A DNA stretch of 8,629 nucleotides. Source: UBA6183 sp964603255. Lineage in GTDB: Bacteria; Bacteroidota; Bacteroidia; UKL13-3. Positions 1 through 6,975 of the stretch are shown in pieces. The first letter of the stretch is position 1. Every line of letters begins with the position of its first letter. The position numbers and the translations under genes are program-made. The stretch spans positions 1 through 8,629 of the forward strand of contig CAZRVA010000116.1 in assembly GCA_964603255.1 (NCBI GenBank). The letters are read 5' to 3'. The notes beneath the pieces were generated by a model. The model was not told the origin of the DNA, made no database searches, and saw only the letters and a list, made by a program, of their open reading frames with translations.

Positions 1-188
1 ATGTTAGCACGATTGGCTTTTTGTAACCTCACATAACCCGATAATCTTGCTACTCCGTGTGAGTCGATACCACGTAAGTCTGCAGCAAGCAAAACATCAG
101 CAGCAAGTTTTGCATCTTTATCATTCATGCCACACGTAATAAAAACCTGTTTGGTGTAGGCATGTAACTTTGTATAATCAACAGTCAT
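1..188 (-). CDS. Malate/L-lactate dehydrogenase family (Ldh2) protein, N-terminal part only
   Basis: The first 62 codons of an NAD(P)-dependent 2-hydroxyacid dehydrogenase of the Ldh2 family (malate/L-lactate/ureidoglycolate dehydrogenases, unrelated in fold to classical LDH/MDH). It starts at an ATG at 186-188 and runs off the left edge, so about four fifths of a usual 330-360 residue protein is missing. The visible part has the expected N-terminal helical region and the signature ADLRGIDSHGVARL at residues 36-49. The His of this RGIDSHG stretch (His44) is the family's proposed catalytic proton carrier. It follows the LutA-like gene with a 26-nt gap on the same strand, so the two are probably cotranscribed. 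The fragment cannot tell malate, lactate or other 2-hydroxyacid specificity apart. The family call is firm; the substrate is unknown. Confidence 0.85.
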   Translation of the reverse strand, partial: MTVDYTKLHAYTKQVFITCGMNDKDAKLAADVLLAADLRGIDSHGVARLSGYVRLQKANRAN

Positions 189-214
189 TAACTAAAAATC
201 AAAATAAATAATAC

Positions 215-934
215 TTAAATACCCTGAGCTAAAACATCTGCTATGTGAAGTGTTTTAATAGGTAAGTTTTTTTGTTTGATGAAACTATCCATTTGCATCA
301 AACAACTAAAGTCTGTACTAATAATGTATTCTGCACCTGTGGCCATTGCGTTTTCAACCTTTTGTTCGGTCATGGCAACAGATATCGATTCGTTTTTAAC
401 GGCAAATGCCCCACCAAATCCGCAACAAGTTTCACAATCTTTCATTTCAACTAATTGTAAACCTTGTACTTTTTCTAGTAACTTTCTGGGTTGAGTTTTG
501 ATGTTACATTCACGTAACGCACTGCATGAATCGTGGTAAGTAGCTTTGGCAGTGAGCATACTTCCCAAATCTTCAACCTTCATTACCTCAATCAAAAATT
601 CACTCAACTCAAAAATTTTCTTTTGTAGTTGTCTAAAACGGTTATGGTGCGATGAGTTTTGAAACAAAAAGTCGTATGAATTTCTAATCATACCCACACA
701 ACTTGCCGATGGGCTAACCATATAACGGTTAACGTCTGCTTCGTTTAAAAACTTTACACCAACTTCACGGGCTTCATCCCAAAAGCCTGCGTTAAATGCA
801 GCTTGCCCGCAGCATGTTTGCTCTACATTGTAATTAACATGGCAGCCTGCTTTCTCTAATACCTTTATGGTATTAAAAGCAGTTTCGGGTCTTAACTGAT
901 CAATGAAACACGGTATAAATAAATCAACTTTCAT
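215..934 (-). CDS. lutA: LutA/YkgE-like (Fe-S)-binding protein with two CCG domains
   Basis: A 239-residue protein of the LutA/YkgE family, the cysteine-rich subunit of the LutABC iron-sulfur L-lactate oxidation complex in the cytoplasm (the Bacillus subtilis LutA is nearly the same length). Both CCG (DUF3400-type) repeats are complete. The first has Cys9, Cys41-Cys42-Gly43 and Cys79. The second has Cys137 (HDSCSALRE), Cys170-Cys171-Gly172 and Cys211. These cysteines are the likely ligands for an Fe-S cluster or a heterodisulfide-reductase-like centre. The ATG at 932-934 lies 8 nt after the stop of the MFS transporter gene and has no clear Shine-Dalgarno sequence, as is common in Bacteroidota. 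The usual partners LutB and LutC are not in this window; an Ldh2-type dehydrogenase follows instead. The family call is strong, but a role specifically in lactate oxidation is inferred. Confidence 0.87.
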   Translation of the reverse strand: MKVDLFIPCFIDQLRPETAFNTIKVLEKAGCHVNYNVEQTCCGQAAFNAGFWDEAREVGVKFLNEADVNRYMVSPSASCVGMIRNSYDFLFQNSSHHNRFRQLQKKIFELSEFLIEVMKVEDLGSMLTAKATYHDSCSALRECNIKTQPRKLLEKVQGLQLVEMKDCETCCGFGGAFAVKNESISVAMTEQKVENAMATGAEYIISTDFSCLMQMDSFIKQKNLPIKTLHIADVLAQGI

Positions 935-942
935 GTGGTTGT

Positions 943-2346
943 TTATGGATGAAGTGTTTTAAAATTTTTGATTCTAACTATAAACGACAAACCTACAATA
1001 AAATAAATTGCCAATGCAACAATACTTAATCGCATGTTACCTGTTATATCTGCAATAATTCCGTAACTAAATGTACCTAATACGATGGCCAGTTTTTCGC
1101 ACACATCATAAAAACTAAAATACGAGGCGTGGTTTGGTGTGTTATCAGGAATAATTTTAGCAAAAGTGCTTCTAAACATAGATTGTATACCACCCATAAC
1201 TAAACCAACTACAGCCGCTAATCCATAAAAGCCATACTCTGTTTGAACGTTATAAGCTACACCACAAATGCCAATCCAAATAATAACCATTACAACTAAG
1301 GTGTAAATATTGCCAATTTTTTCACTTATGCGGGCAAAACCCCAAGCACCAACAATGGCAATGAGTTGTATAATTAGCACCGTAACAATTAGATCGGCTG
1401 TTTTTAATTTTAGTTCCTGCGAGCCAAAAAGTGTGGCCACATACATTACCGTTTGTAGGCCCATGCTGGTAAAAAAGAATCCCCACAAATAACGTTTAAT
1501 ATGATTGTGTTCGTTGGTTCCGTTAATCTCTTTCCAAACATTTTTTAGTTCGTTAAAACCTTTGTTTAAAATATTTCCGGAGTATTTAACGTCTCTCAGT
1601 TTTTCGGGCAATCGTTTAAATGGAATTTGAGCAAAGCCCATCCACCATAATCCAACAGAAACAAAAGATAAGCGACTGGCCATACCCTCATAATAACCTT
1701 TTGCTTTTTTTAGTGCTTCAGGTGTTGTTAATCCGGTTTGAATAAGCTCTTGTGTTTTGGCTGCAACCGGAAAAAGCAACTCAGGAAACATAATGTTTAC
1801 CAGATTTATGATCAGTAAAATTACACTGCCAATGTAGCCCATACTAAAGCCGCGAGCACTCACCCTATCAAACATATCCTCGGTAACAATCTCTGGTAAA
1901 AATGCATTGTAAAACACTATACTTCCGCCAAAACCAACAAGGCTAAAAATAAATAATGTTAAACCTAAGTACACATTTTGTGCATCAAAAAAATACATCA
2001 ACATACAACTGATGCTACCCAGATAACAGAAAAATTTAAGGTATGCTTTTTTGTTCCCTCTAACATCAGCAATACCCGAAAGTATTGGACTGAAAATGGT
2101 AACCAATAAAAAACCTAGCGAAAGCGAGTAGGAGTATAGCGCGGTGTTTGCGAATTTATGTCCTAAAAAATCAATGTAAAATGGTCCATCAGGCGAAGCT
2201 CCGTTTTGTATCGCAGTGGCCTTACTCATGGCCTCGTAGTAGGGCGGGAAAATAGCAGTAGCTATAGTTAGCGAAAAAACCGAGTTGGCCCAATCGTACA
2301 TGGTCCAACCAAATATTATTTTTTTATTGTTAAGAGGCGCACTCAT
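943..2346 (-). CDS. MFS transporter, UMF1 (ATG22-like) family
   Basis: A polytopic inner-membrane protein of 467 residues from the ATG at 2344-2346. The N-terminus carries the hallmark of the UMF1/ATG22-like major facilitator group, W14-T-M-Y-D-W-A-N-S at the start of the first membrane segment. Many hydrophobic segments follow, consistent with about 12 helices, with a soluble loop around the middle (roughly residues 195-285) between two six-helix halves. Yeast Atg22 exports amino acids from the vacuole, but the bacterial members have no settled substrate. A TTG at 2371-2373 would add nine residues (476 in all); I prefer the ATG because the motif sits at the usual distance from it. The gene is first in a tight run with the LutA-like and Ldh2-like genes, so a carboxylate or related substrate is plausible. 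That is inference from context only. Confidence 0.88.
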   Translation of the reverse strand: MSAPLNNKKIIFGWTMYDWANSVFSLTIATAIFPPYYEAMSKATAIQNGASPDGPFYIDFLGHKFANTALYSYSLSLGFLLVTIFSPILSGIADVRGNKKAYLKFFCYLGSISCMLMYFFDAQNVYLGLTLFIFSLVGFGGSIVFYNAFLPEIVTEDMFDRVSARGFSMGYIGSVILLIINLVNIMFPELLFPVAAKTQELIQTGLTTPEALKKAKGYYEGMASRLSFVSVGLWWMGFAQIPFKRLPEKLRDVKYSGNILNKGFNELKNVWKEINGTNEHNHIKRYLWGFFFTSMGLQTVMYVATLFGSQELKLKTADLIVTVLIIQLIAIVGAWGFARISEKIGNIYTLVVMVIIWIGICGVAYNVQTEYGFYGLAAVVGLVMGGIQSMFRSTFAKIIPDNTPNHASYFSFYDVCEKLAIVLGTFSYGIIADITGNMRLSIVALAIYFIVGLSFIVRIKNFKTLHP

Positions 2347-2446
2347 CAATTGCAAAGTATAAAAACCAATCAATACTTTTAAGAATGAAGCTTACAAGTT
2401 ATTGGTAATTTATAAACAATGATTTGATGCGCCTCTATAAATTAAT

Positions 2447-2731
2447 TTAAATTAATTCTATTCTTTGGATGGCGTGCAACGGAATCATTAATCCACTTTT
2501 TAGAGTAATAACATCATCGCTGGCCGACCAAACGGTTGTTTCCACTTCGGTTAAACCATTAACACTCATAAAGAATATTTTGCTTTTACCTTTGCTGCCG
2601 TTACCCAAAAGCATTGCTTTTTCAACTTGTTCTCTTCTGGCTTCTCGCTCTTCTTTTGTGTTAAGCACATCGTAGCTCACAAACTTGATAGAAGGCAATT
2701 CCTCTTTCTCAATAATTTTAACTGATTCCAT
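2447..2731 (-). CDS. Conserved hypothetical protein, 94 residues
   Basis: A small soluble protein with no signal peptide or membrane segment. The ATG at 2729-2731 is chosen; a GTG at 2750-2752 would add seven residues. The N-terminal half is charged and helical, with a Lys/Glu/Arg-rich stretch (NTKEEREARREQVEKAM) leading to a glycine-rich turn (LGNGSKGK). The C-terminal half reads as alternating hydrophobic beta strands: KIFFMSVNG, EVETTVWSA, VITLKSG, and MIPLHAIQRIELI. The final pattern, a residue pair ETT-V-W and then an IPL-x-x-I-x-x-I ending, resembles small conserved Bacteroidota proteins I recall as unannotated; it may be a small beta barrel. It is divergent from the SprT-like gene (71 bp between the starts) and 100 bp upstream of the MFS gene. 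I do not recognise a function. Confidence 0.75.
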   Translation of the reverse strand: MESVKIIEKEELPSIKFVSYDVLNTKEEREARREQVEKAMLLGNGSKGKSKIFFMSVNGLTEVETTVWSASDDVITLKSGLMIPLHAIQRIELI

Positions 2732-2802
2732 ACATAGATTATTTGGTATCACAACTTATAAAAAAAAATCGGTAATTGCACGTAAAATTCTTATTACGAC
2801 AA

Positions 2803-3492
2803 ATGCATTCAGGTAACAACTCTCTTATCTTAGGTCAGCTTAATGAAGCGCAGCTTAAGCACAAGCATGCATTAATGTTGGCTTTAAAAAGTTATGTGCC
2901 ACAGGGTGCTTTAGAGTTGTGTTGTGAATTGGTTATGTATTACAAACTTAATTTACACATTGAGGTGGAGCGAAAAGGACGTTATGGTGATTACCATCCT
3001 ACAATGGGAAGTGGCAATAGAATAACGGTAAACCACAACCTTAATCCGTATGAATTTTTAATTACGTTTATTCACGAATTAGCACATCACACTACTTATT
3101 TAAAATTTGGGCAAAGGGTTGATGGTCATGGCAAAGAATGGAAAGAAGAGTTTAGAAAAAACATGATGCCTTTTTTGCAACACGATGTATTTCCAAACGA
3201 CATAAAGTTTGCCTTGATAGGGCACATGAAAAATCCTAAATACTCGCACAGCGCTGATGTAAAATTGCTAAAAGTGTTGATGAATTACGACAGCAAGAAA
3301 GATTACGTAACACTTGATGAGTTGAAGGAAGGCGATTTGTTTAAGATGCCCGGAAAATCAAAAATTATTTTAAAGAAATTGGATACGCTGCGCACCTACA
3401 CCAATTGTATTGCAGTTGCAACAGGTAGGATGTATCAGGTGCACACCTTGGCTAAAATTATTCCATTGGATAACCCCGATATTCAGGGATAA
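2803..3492 (+). CDS. SprT-like zinc metalloprotease domain protein
   Basis: The only plus-strand gene in the window: a 229-residue protein with a SprT-like metallopeptidase core. The zinc site is HELAHH at residues 91-96 (HExxH, catalytic Glu92) with a third likely ligand at His109 in VDGHGKEWK, the usual SprT spacing. Upstream, a strand/loop region with RKGRYGDY and NRITVNHNL (about 57-80) matches the part of the fold before the active-site helix. The last 80 residues are beta-rich and contain one cysteine only, so the C-terminal zinc ribbon of E. coli SprT is absent. The family includes eukaryotic Spartan/SPRTN, which cuts DNA-protein crosslinks; whether this bacterial form does so is unknown. 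The ATG at 2803 is chosen over a TTG at 2776 that would add nine residues. It converges with the TSUP gene, 26 bp apart. Confidence 0.87.
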   Translation: MHSGNNSLILGQLNEAQLKHKHALMLALKSYVPQGALELCCELVMYYKLNLHIEVERKGRYGDYHPTMGSGNRITVNHNLNPYEFLITFIHELAHHTTYLKFGQRVDGHGKEWKEEFRKNMMPFLQHDVFPNDIKFALIGHMKNPKYSHSADVKLLKVLMNYDSKKDYVTLDELKEGDLFKMPGKSKIILKKLDTLRTYTNCIAVATGRMYQVHTLAKIIPLDNPDIQG

Positions 3493-3518
3493 TAACACAA
3501 CCTTATTTGAACTGGCTG

Positions 3519-4346
3519 TTATTGATATTGTGTGATAATAGCCAATAGGGTTTTTACAAACACAATACTTACAAACGTGGCAAACACCATTCTTATTACT
3601 TTTTGATTGGCTTTTTGAGCAGTGATTACACCAAGTGGGGCAAACAAAAATGTAGAAAGTATCATGGGGATTACCACGGGAAATACAATAAAACCAACTT
3701 GCCAATTACTAACTTGTTGTGTAGCCGGAGTACTTAAATTTAGCAAGCCAACTGCAATAGCAAACAATGGAATAACTCCGTTTGATATTGCACTTGCTTT
3801 TTTGATGTTGATTTTAAATACATCAGTAAATGTTGGTGTCATAACCACGCCACCACCCAAGCCGCTCATGGCAGTAATAATACCTGCAAAAAATCCGGTA
3901 ATGTAATAGCCAATTGGTTTAACGTTTTTTTCTTCAATTGATTTAGGGTTACTCAGTAAAAACATCCTAACAGCAATAACCAATAACATGCTAGCAAAAA
4001 CATAGTTAAAAACACTTTTACTGTACCATGTTCCCGATTTAATAAGCATAGTCATTAAAGCGGCTGTAACCGCACCTGTTGCGGCTGTATATAGAATTTC
4101 TTTCAGATAAAAATTTCCTATTCGGTATTGTTTGTAACTGCTCACCGATCCCGAAAAAATTATGGTAAATAAAGAGTTTGCCAAGATGGCTTTAACCAAG
4201 TTATCATCGCTCAATCCAAGTTTACCTAAAAAATAATCTAAAATTGGGATGTATACAATACCTCCGCCAACGCCCAAAAAGCCTGATAAAAACGCGCCTA
4301 TCGAGCCTAGCAAAAAAAGTATAATAAAATCAGAATAATCTAACAC
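3519..4346 (-). CDS. Sulfite exporter TauE/SafE family (TSUP) permease
   Basis: A 275-residue inner-membrane protein with about eight hydrophobic segments in two homologous halves, typical of the TSUP family (PF01925), which moves sulfur-containing or carboxylate anions such as sulfite, sulfoacetate or sulfolactate. Each half carries the signature glycine-rich turn: SGFLGVGGG at 21-29 and SGLGGGVVMTP at 161-171, the second followed by an asparagine/glycine stretch near 189 (SNGV). A central hydrophilic loop (about 133-145, SNPKSIEEKNVKPIG) separates the halves. It starts with GTG at 4344-4346: an in-frame stop lies two codons upstream and no early ATG exists. The S41 protease gene ends 31 bp upstream on the same strand, so the two are probably cotranscribed. 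The substrate cannot be read from the sequence. Confidence 0.9.
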   Translation of the reverse strand: MLDYSDFIILFLLGSIGAFLSGFLGVGGGIVYIPILDYFLGKLGLSDDNLVKAILANSLFTIIFSGSVSSYKQYRIGNFYLKEILYTAATGAVTAALMTMLIKSGTWYSKSVFNYVFASMLLVIAVRMFLLSNPKSIEEKNVKPIGYYITGFFAGIITAMSGLGGGVVMTPTFTDVFKINIKKASAISNGVIPLFAIAVGLLNLSTPATQQVSNWQVGFIVFPVVIPMILSTFLFAPLGVITAQKANQKVIRMVFATFVSIVFVKTLLAIITQYQ

Positions 4347-4377
4347 GCTTTAATCGTTTTAAACTCGATGTGTGATG

Positions 4378-6039
4378 TTATTTCTTGCCTAAAATTGATT
4401 TGTAACGTGGCATATCGTTCAATAGTTTAATGGCTTCTTGCACATCATCATCATGTTTGGCTGCCATTTCGTATTGTGCACGCTGAAAATAATATCTTTT
4501 AGCGATTTCTGCCTCAAGTAATTCTATAATCTCTTCCTTGTTTTTCTCTAAGTCAGCTTGTTTATCGCGGGTTAAATTTTGTTTTAGTTGCTGGTATTGC
4601 GATTGAACTGCTTCGAAATATTTTTCATCTTCAGCCTTTTTCTTAAAGTCTTCTAGCGCTTTTTCGCTAGCCGTTTGGTAATCGTATTTTTTATCCGAAA
4701 GGAAGTTCTTAAAATCGTTAAAGTCTGCATCTGTTAGTTTAAAATCTTTGGCAGCAGCTATTTTGGTGTGTTTATTACGGTACTTCGTTGCGTAATCAAA
4801 TATCAACTGATTAATGATTAAACTCTCGGTAATTTTACTGTATTCATTTTGTCTGGTAGCCACATCTGGGTCAACTCCTCCGCCATCAAATACTTTTCTT
4901 CCACCTTTTGTTTTAAACTCCTTTTTTAAACTATCAGGAACGCTACCCACACTTCCATCCTCATTACGGTGGCTGTAGTCTAATGCTTGAATACATCTTC
5001 CACTTGGTGTATAGTATTTGGCAGTAGTAACTTTTAGTTGCGCATTGTAGGTAAGTGGTCGTGTACTTTGTACCAAACCTTTACCATAAGTTTTTTGTCC
5101 TATTACCACACCTCTATCCAAATCTTGTATGCTTCCACTTACAATTTCGCTTGCACTTGCACTGCCTCTGTTGGTTAGCACAACCATTGGTATTTCGGTA
5201 TCTACAGGTTGGTTCAGCGATTTATAACTTTTGTCCCATTCTTTTACTTTTCCTTTAGTACTAACTACTTCAACTCCTTGCGGAACAAATACATTTACAA
5301 TATTAATTGATTCGTGAAGCAATCCACCCGGATTACCTCTTACATCTAAAATTACACTTTTTAAATTTGGGTTTTTCTTCAACTCAACCATGGCATCACG
5401 CACTTCTTTACCCGCATTTTGGGTAAATGAAGCCAATCTTATGTAACCAGTAGTTTCGTTAACCATACCAACATAAGGCACGTTTTTTAGTTGTATTTCT
5501 TCACGTGTAATGGTTTTGGTTAAAGTGCCTTCGCCTTCGCGCTGTATTACCAATTTAACTTGCGTGCCAGGTTGGCCTTTAAGCATTTTGCTAATATCGC
5601 TAGTTGTTTTGTTTTGGGTTGATTTCCCTTCAATTTCTAGGATGATATCACCTGCGCGTAAATCTGCTTTTTGTGCAGGGTAACCTTCGTATGGATCGGT
5701 AACTACAACCTGATTATTTTTAGTACCCACCATGCTTCCAATTCCTCCATATTGCCCCGTCATCTGGAAACGAAAATCTTCTGCCTCTGCCTCCGAAATA
5801 TAATTGGTATATGGATCTAATGACTCCAACATTTCATCAATGGCTTTTTTAATCAACTTACCTGCATCCACATCATCTACATAGTAGGTATTTACCTCAC
5901 GAAACAAGGTGGCAAAAATGTCTAGGTTTTTACTTATTTCGAAATAGTTGGTACTGGCTGTTTTAAACGAGAATAAACCTAAAACACCAATGGCAATAAC
6001 CACATAGTACCAGCGTATTTTTTTCAAAATATTGTTCAT
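4378..6039 (-). CDS. S41 family C-terminal processing peptidase (CtpA/Prc-like)
   Basis: A 553-residue serine protease of family S41, which cuts periplasmic or membrane proteins near their C-termini. Residues 11-28 form one hydrophobic segment, best read as a signal anchor or uncleaved signal peptide, placing the rest in the periplasm. A helical cap region (about 35-90) precedes a PDZ domain (about 95-175, GGIGSMVG through RAGDIILEIEGK). The catalytic core follows: LDVRGNPGG at 231-239, then the probable nucleophile Ser295 in GSASASEI and Lys320 in TYGKGLVQ, exactly 25 residues apart as in E. coli Prc and plant CtpA. The C-terminal extension (about 400-553) is charged and helical, with coiled-coil character around 455-520. 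It starts with ATG at 6037-6039. The TSUP permease gene follows, and the yidD end lies 107 bp upstream on the same strand. Confidence 0.93.
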   Translation of the reverse strand: MNNILKKIRWYYVVIAIGVLGLFSFKTASTNYFEISKNLDIFATLFREVNTYYVDDVDAGKLIKKAIDEMLESLDPYTNYISEAEAEDFRFQMTGQYGGIGSMVGTKNNQVVVTDPYEGYPAQKADLRAGDIILEIEGKSTQNKTTSDISKMLKGQPGTQVKLVIQREGEGTLTKTITREEIQLKNVPYVGMVNETTGYIRLASFTQNAGKEVRDAMVELKKNPNLKSVILDVRGNPGGLLHESINIVNVFVPQGVEVVSTKGKVKEWDKSYKSLNQPVDTEIPMVVLTNRGSASASEIVSGSIQDLDRGVVIGQKTYGKGLVQSTRPLTYNAQLKVTTAKYYTPSGRCIQALDYSHRNEDGSVGSVPDSLKKEFKTKGGRKVFDGGGVDPDVATRQNEYSKITESLIINQLIFDYATKYRNKHTKIAAAKDFKLTDADFNDFKNFLSDKKYDYQTASEKALEDFKKKAEDEKYFEAVQSQYQQLKQNLTRDKQADLEKNKEEIIELLEAEIAKRYYFQRAQYEMAAKHDDDVQEAIKLLNDMPRYKSILGKK

Positions 6040-6068
6040 GTTTCTTGTATTAAAAATTATCGTAAGTC

Positions 6069-6076
6069 CGAATATA
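6069..6076 (-). promoter_or_regulatory. Possible -7 element of the S41 protease promoter
   Basis: On the minus strand the bases read TATATTCG, one mismatch from the Bacteroidota -7 consensus TAnnTTTG. They lie 29 bp before the protease ATG, a suitable position. I find no convincing TTG at the -33 position, so this is weak. If it is not a promoter, the protease and TSUP genes may depend on read-through from the rpmH-rnpA-yidD transcript. Confidence 0.3.
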
Positions 6077-6146
6077 CAATAAGCAGCAATAGTAGTTGCT
6101 ATGTTTTGATAAACGGCAATATTAGTAGAAATATTTTACCTTGTTG

Positions 6147-6368
6147 TTAAGGTAGTGGGTCGTGCCCGTGTCCGCCCCAAGGATGGCATCTCGAAATTCT
6201 TTTTAATGCCAACCAAAAACCTTTTAATGGTCCGTATTTATTAAAAGCCTCAACCGCATATTGCGAGCATGTGGGGGTGTACCTACAAGCATTTGGCAAG
6301 TATGGCGATATAAACACCTGATAAATTTTAATCAGGGCAACAAAGGGAAGACTAAGCAGTTTTTTCAA
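6147..6368 (-). CDS. yidD: Membrane protein insertion efficiency factor YidD
   Basis: A 73-residue YidD-family protein (PF01809), a small membrane-associated protein that helps YidC insert proteins into the inner membrane. The family's signatures are intact: an amphipathic or hydrophobic N-terminus (residues 3-20, ending IYQVFISP), the CRYTPTCSQYA motif at 28-38, and CHPWGGHGHDPLP at 61-73. The start is a TTG at 6366-6368, giving MKKLL, and it lies inside the end of rnpA, overlapping it by 17 nt. No nearby ATG gives a normal N-terminus. In many bacteria yidC follows yidD; here a protease gene follows after a 107-bp gap. The identification is very firm; the TTG start is likely but not proven. 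Confidence 0.94.
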   Translation of the reverse strand: MKKLLSLPFVALIKIYQVFISPYLPNACRYTPTCSQYAVEAFNKYGPLKGFWLALKRISRCHPWGGHGHDPLP

Positions 6369-6750
6369 TTTGGGTGATGATTTTTTGAAAAGTTTGCTCG
6401 AAGGCTTGTTTTAATTCTTCGTGTTGCATGATGCTTTTACCCTGAAAAGTAATGGATATGACCAAACTTTTTTGTTTTTGTTCCAATAACTGGTAAAGCA
6501 GGTGTTTTCTGATGCGGTAGAGTTCGCGCATTTGTCGTTTAATGCGGTTGCGGTGAACAGCGTTGGGGAAATTACGCTTGCCTACCGAAAACATAACCTG
6601 AGCAGGGTATTGTTCGGGATTATTTGGAATGAATTGCCATAAAACACGAAAAGGAAACTGCGTTATAACACGGTTTCCTTTACTAAATAAGTTATTAATT
6701 AGTGTTTTACTGCAAAGCCTTTCAGCTTTATTAAAGCTGTAAGATATCAT
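6352..6750 (-). CDS. rnpA: Ribonuclease P protein component
   Basis: The basic protein subunit of RNase P, which with the catalytic RNA removes the 5' leader from precursor tRNAs. From the ATG at 6748-6750 it has 132 residues, normal for the family. The N-terminus has the substrate-leader-binding cluster (FNKAERLCSK, 6-15). The central RNR signature, HRNRIKRQMRELYR, lies at 66-79, followed by the acidic/hydrophobic C-terminal helix (about 107-128). A TTG at 6763-6765 would add five residues, but the ATG fits the family N-terminus better. rpmH lies 41 bp upstream and yidD overlaps the end, the classic rpmH-rnpA-yidD order, so it should be cotranscribed from the rpmH promoter. Confidence 0.95.
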   Translation of the reverse strand: MISYSFNKAERLCSKTLINNLFSKGNRVITQFPFRVLWQFIPNNPEQYPAQVMFSVGKRNFPNAVHRNRIKRQMRELYRIRKHLLYQLLEQKQKSLVISITFQGKSIMQHEELKQAFEQTFQKIITQIEKTA

Positions 6751-6791
6751 GATGTAATAAGGCAATGTAGTAAGCCGCTAGGCTATACTAA

Positions 6792-6956
6792 TTATTTTTT
6801 ATGACGTCTTTCGCTAGATACGGTTAATTTCTTACGACCGCGAGCTCTACGTGCATTAATTACTTTACGGCCAGCAGCAGTTGCCATTCTCTCTCTAAAA
6901 CCGTGTTTGTTTCTTCTTTTACGTACTGATGGTTGGTATGTTCTTTTAGTAGACAT
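6792..6956 (-). CDS. rpmH: Large ribosomal subunit protein bL34
   Basis: A 54-residue, strongly basic protein of the 50S ribosomal subunit. Reading the minus strand from the ATG at 6954-6956 gives MSTKRTYQPSVRKRRNKHGF followed by the family core RERMATAAGRKVINARRARG (21-40) and then RKKLTVSSERRHKK (41-54), ending in TAA. The core KRTYQPS...HGFR.RM.T..GR.V...RR.(K/R)GR matches bL34 throughout. The protein is about eight residues longer than the 46-residue E. coli form, with an extra basic tail of the kind seen in Bacteroidota. It is the first gene of the rpmH-rnpA-yidD run, with a Bacteroidota-type promoter just upstream. The chromosomal neighbour dnaA, frequent beside rpmH elsewhere, is not present here. 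Confidence 0.96.
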   Translation of the reverse strand: MSTKRTYQPSVRKRRNKHGFRERMATAAGRKVINARRARGRKKLTVSSERRHKK

Positions 6957-6975
6957 AGCTTTTAATATTTAAGGA

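Noticed and set aside
2347..2373. Promoter-like string TATACTTTG just before the MFS transporter ATG
   Set aside because: The spacing within the element is one base too long for TAnnTTTG, it sits only 5 bp before the ATG so the transcript would be nearly leaderless, and no TTG lies at the right distance.
2440..2457. An 18-bp perfect palindrome (AATTAATTT/AAATTAATT) at the end of the 94-residue protein gene
   Set aside because: It is made only of A and T in an AT-rich genome and partly codes for the last residues, so chance is the simplest explanation.
3493..3534. Possible terminator between the convergent SprT-like and TSUP genes
   Set aside because: The only pairing found (ACACAA with TTGTGT) has a loop of about 30 nt and no T run; it does not look like an intrinsic terminator.
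3370..3705. A minus-strand open frame of 111 codons with many cysteines spanning the SprT-like end and the TSUP end
   Set aside because: It overlaps two well-supported genes in other frames and shows no family resemblance; the Cys clusters come from translating TSUP codons out of frame.
6137..6154. Inverted repeat TACCTT-6 nt-AAGGTA over the yidD stop codon as a terminator
   Set aside because: The stem is only 6 bp with two A/T-closing pairs, and the bases after it on the minus strand (AAATATTTC) are not a T run.
6792..6956. Replication origin near rpmH/rnpA
   Set aside because: There is no dnaA or gidA gene and no cluster of DnaA boxes (TTATCCACA-like) in the window, so the rpmH neighbourhood does not indicate oriC here.
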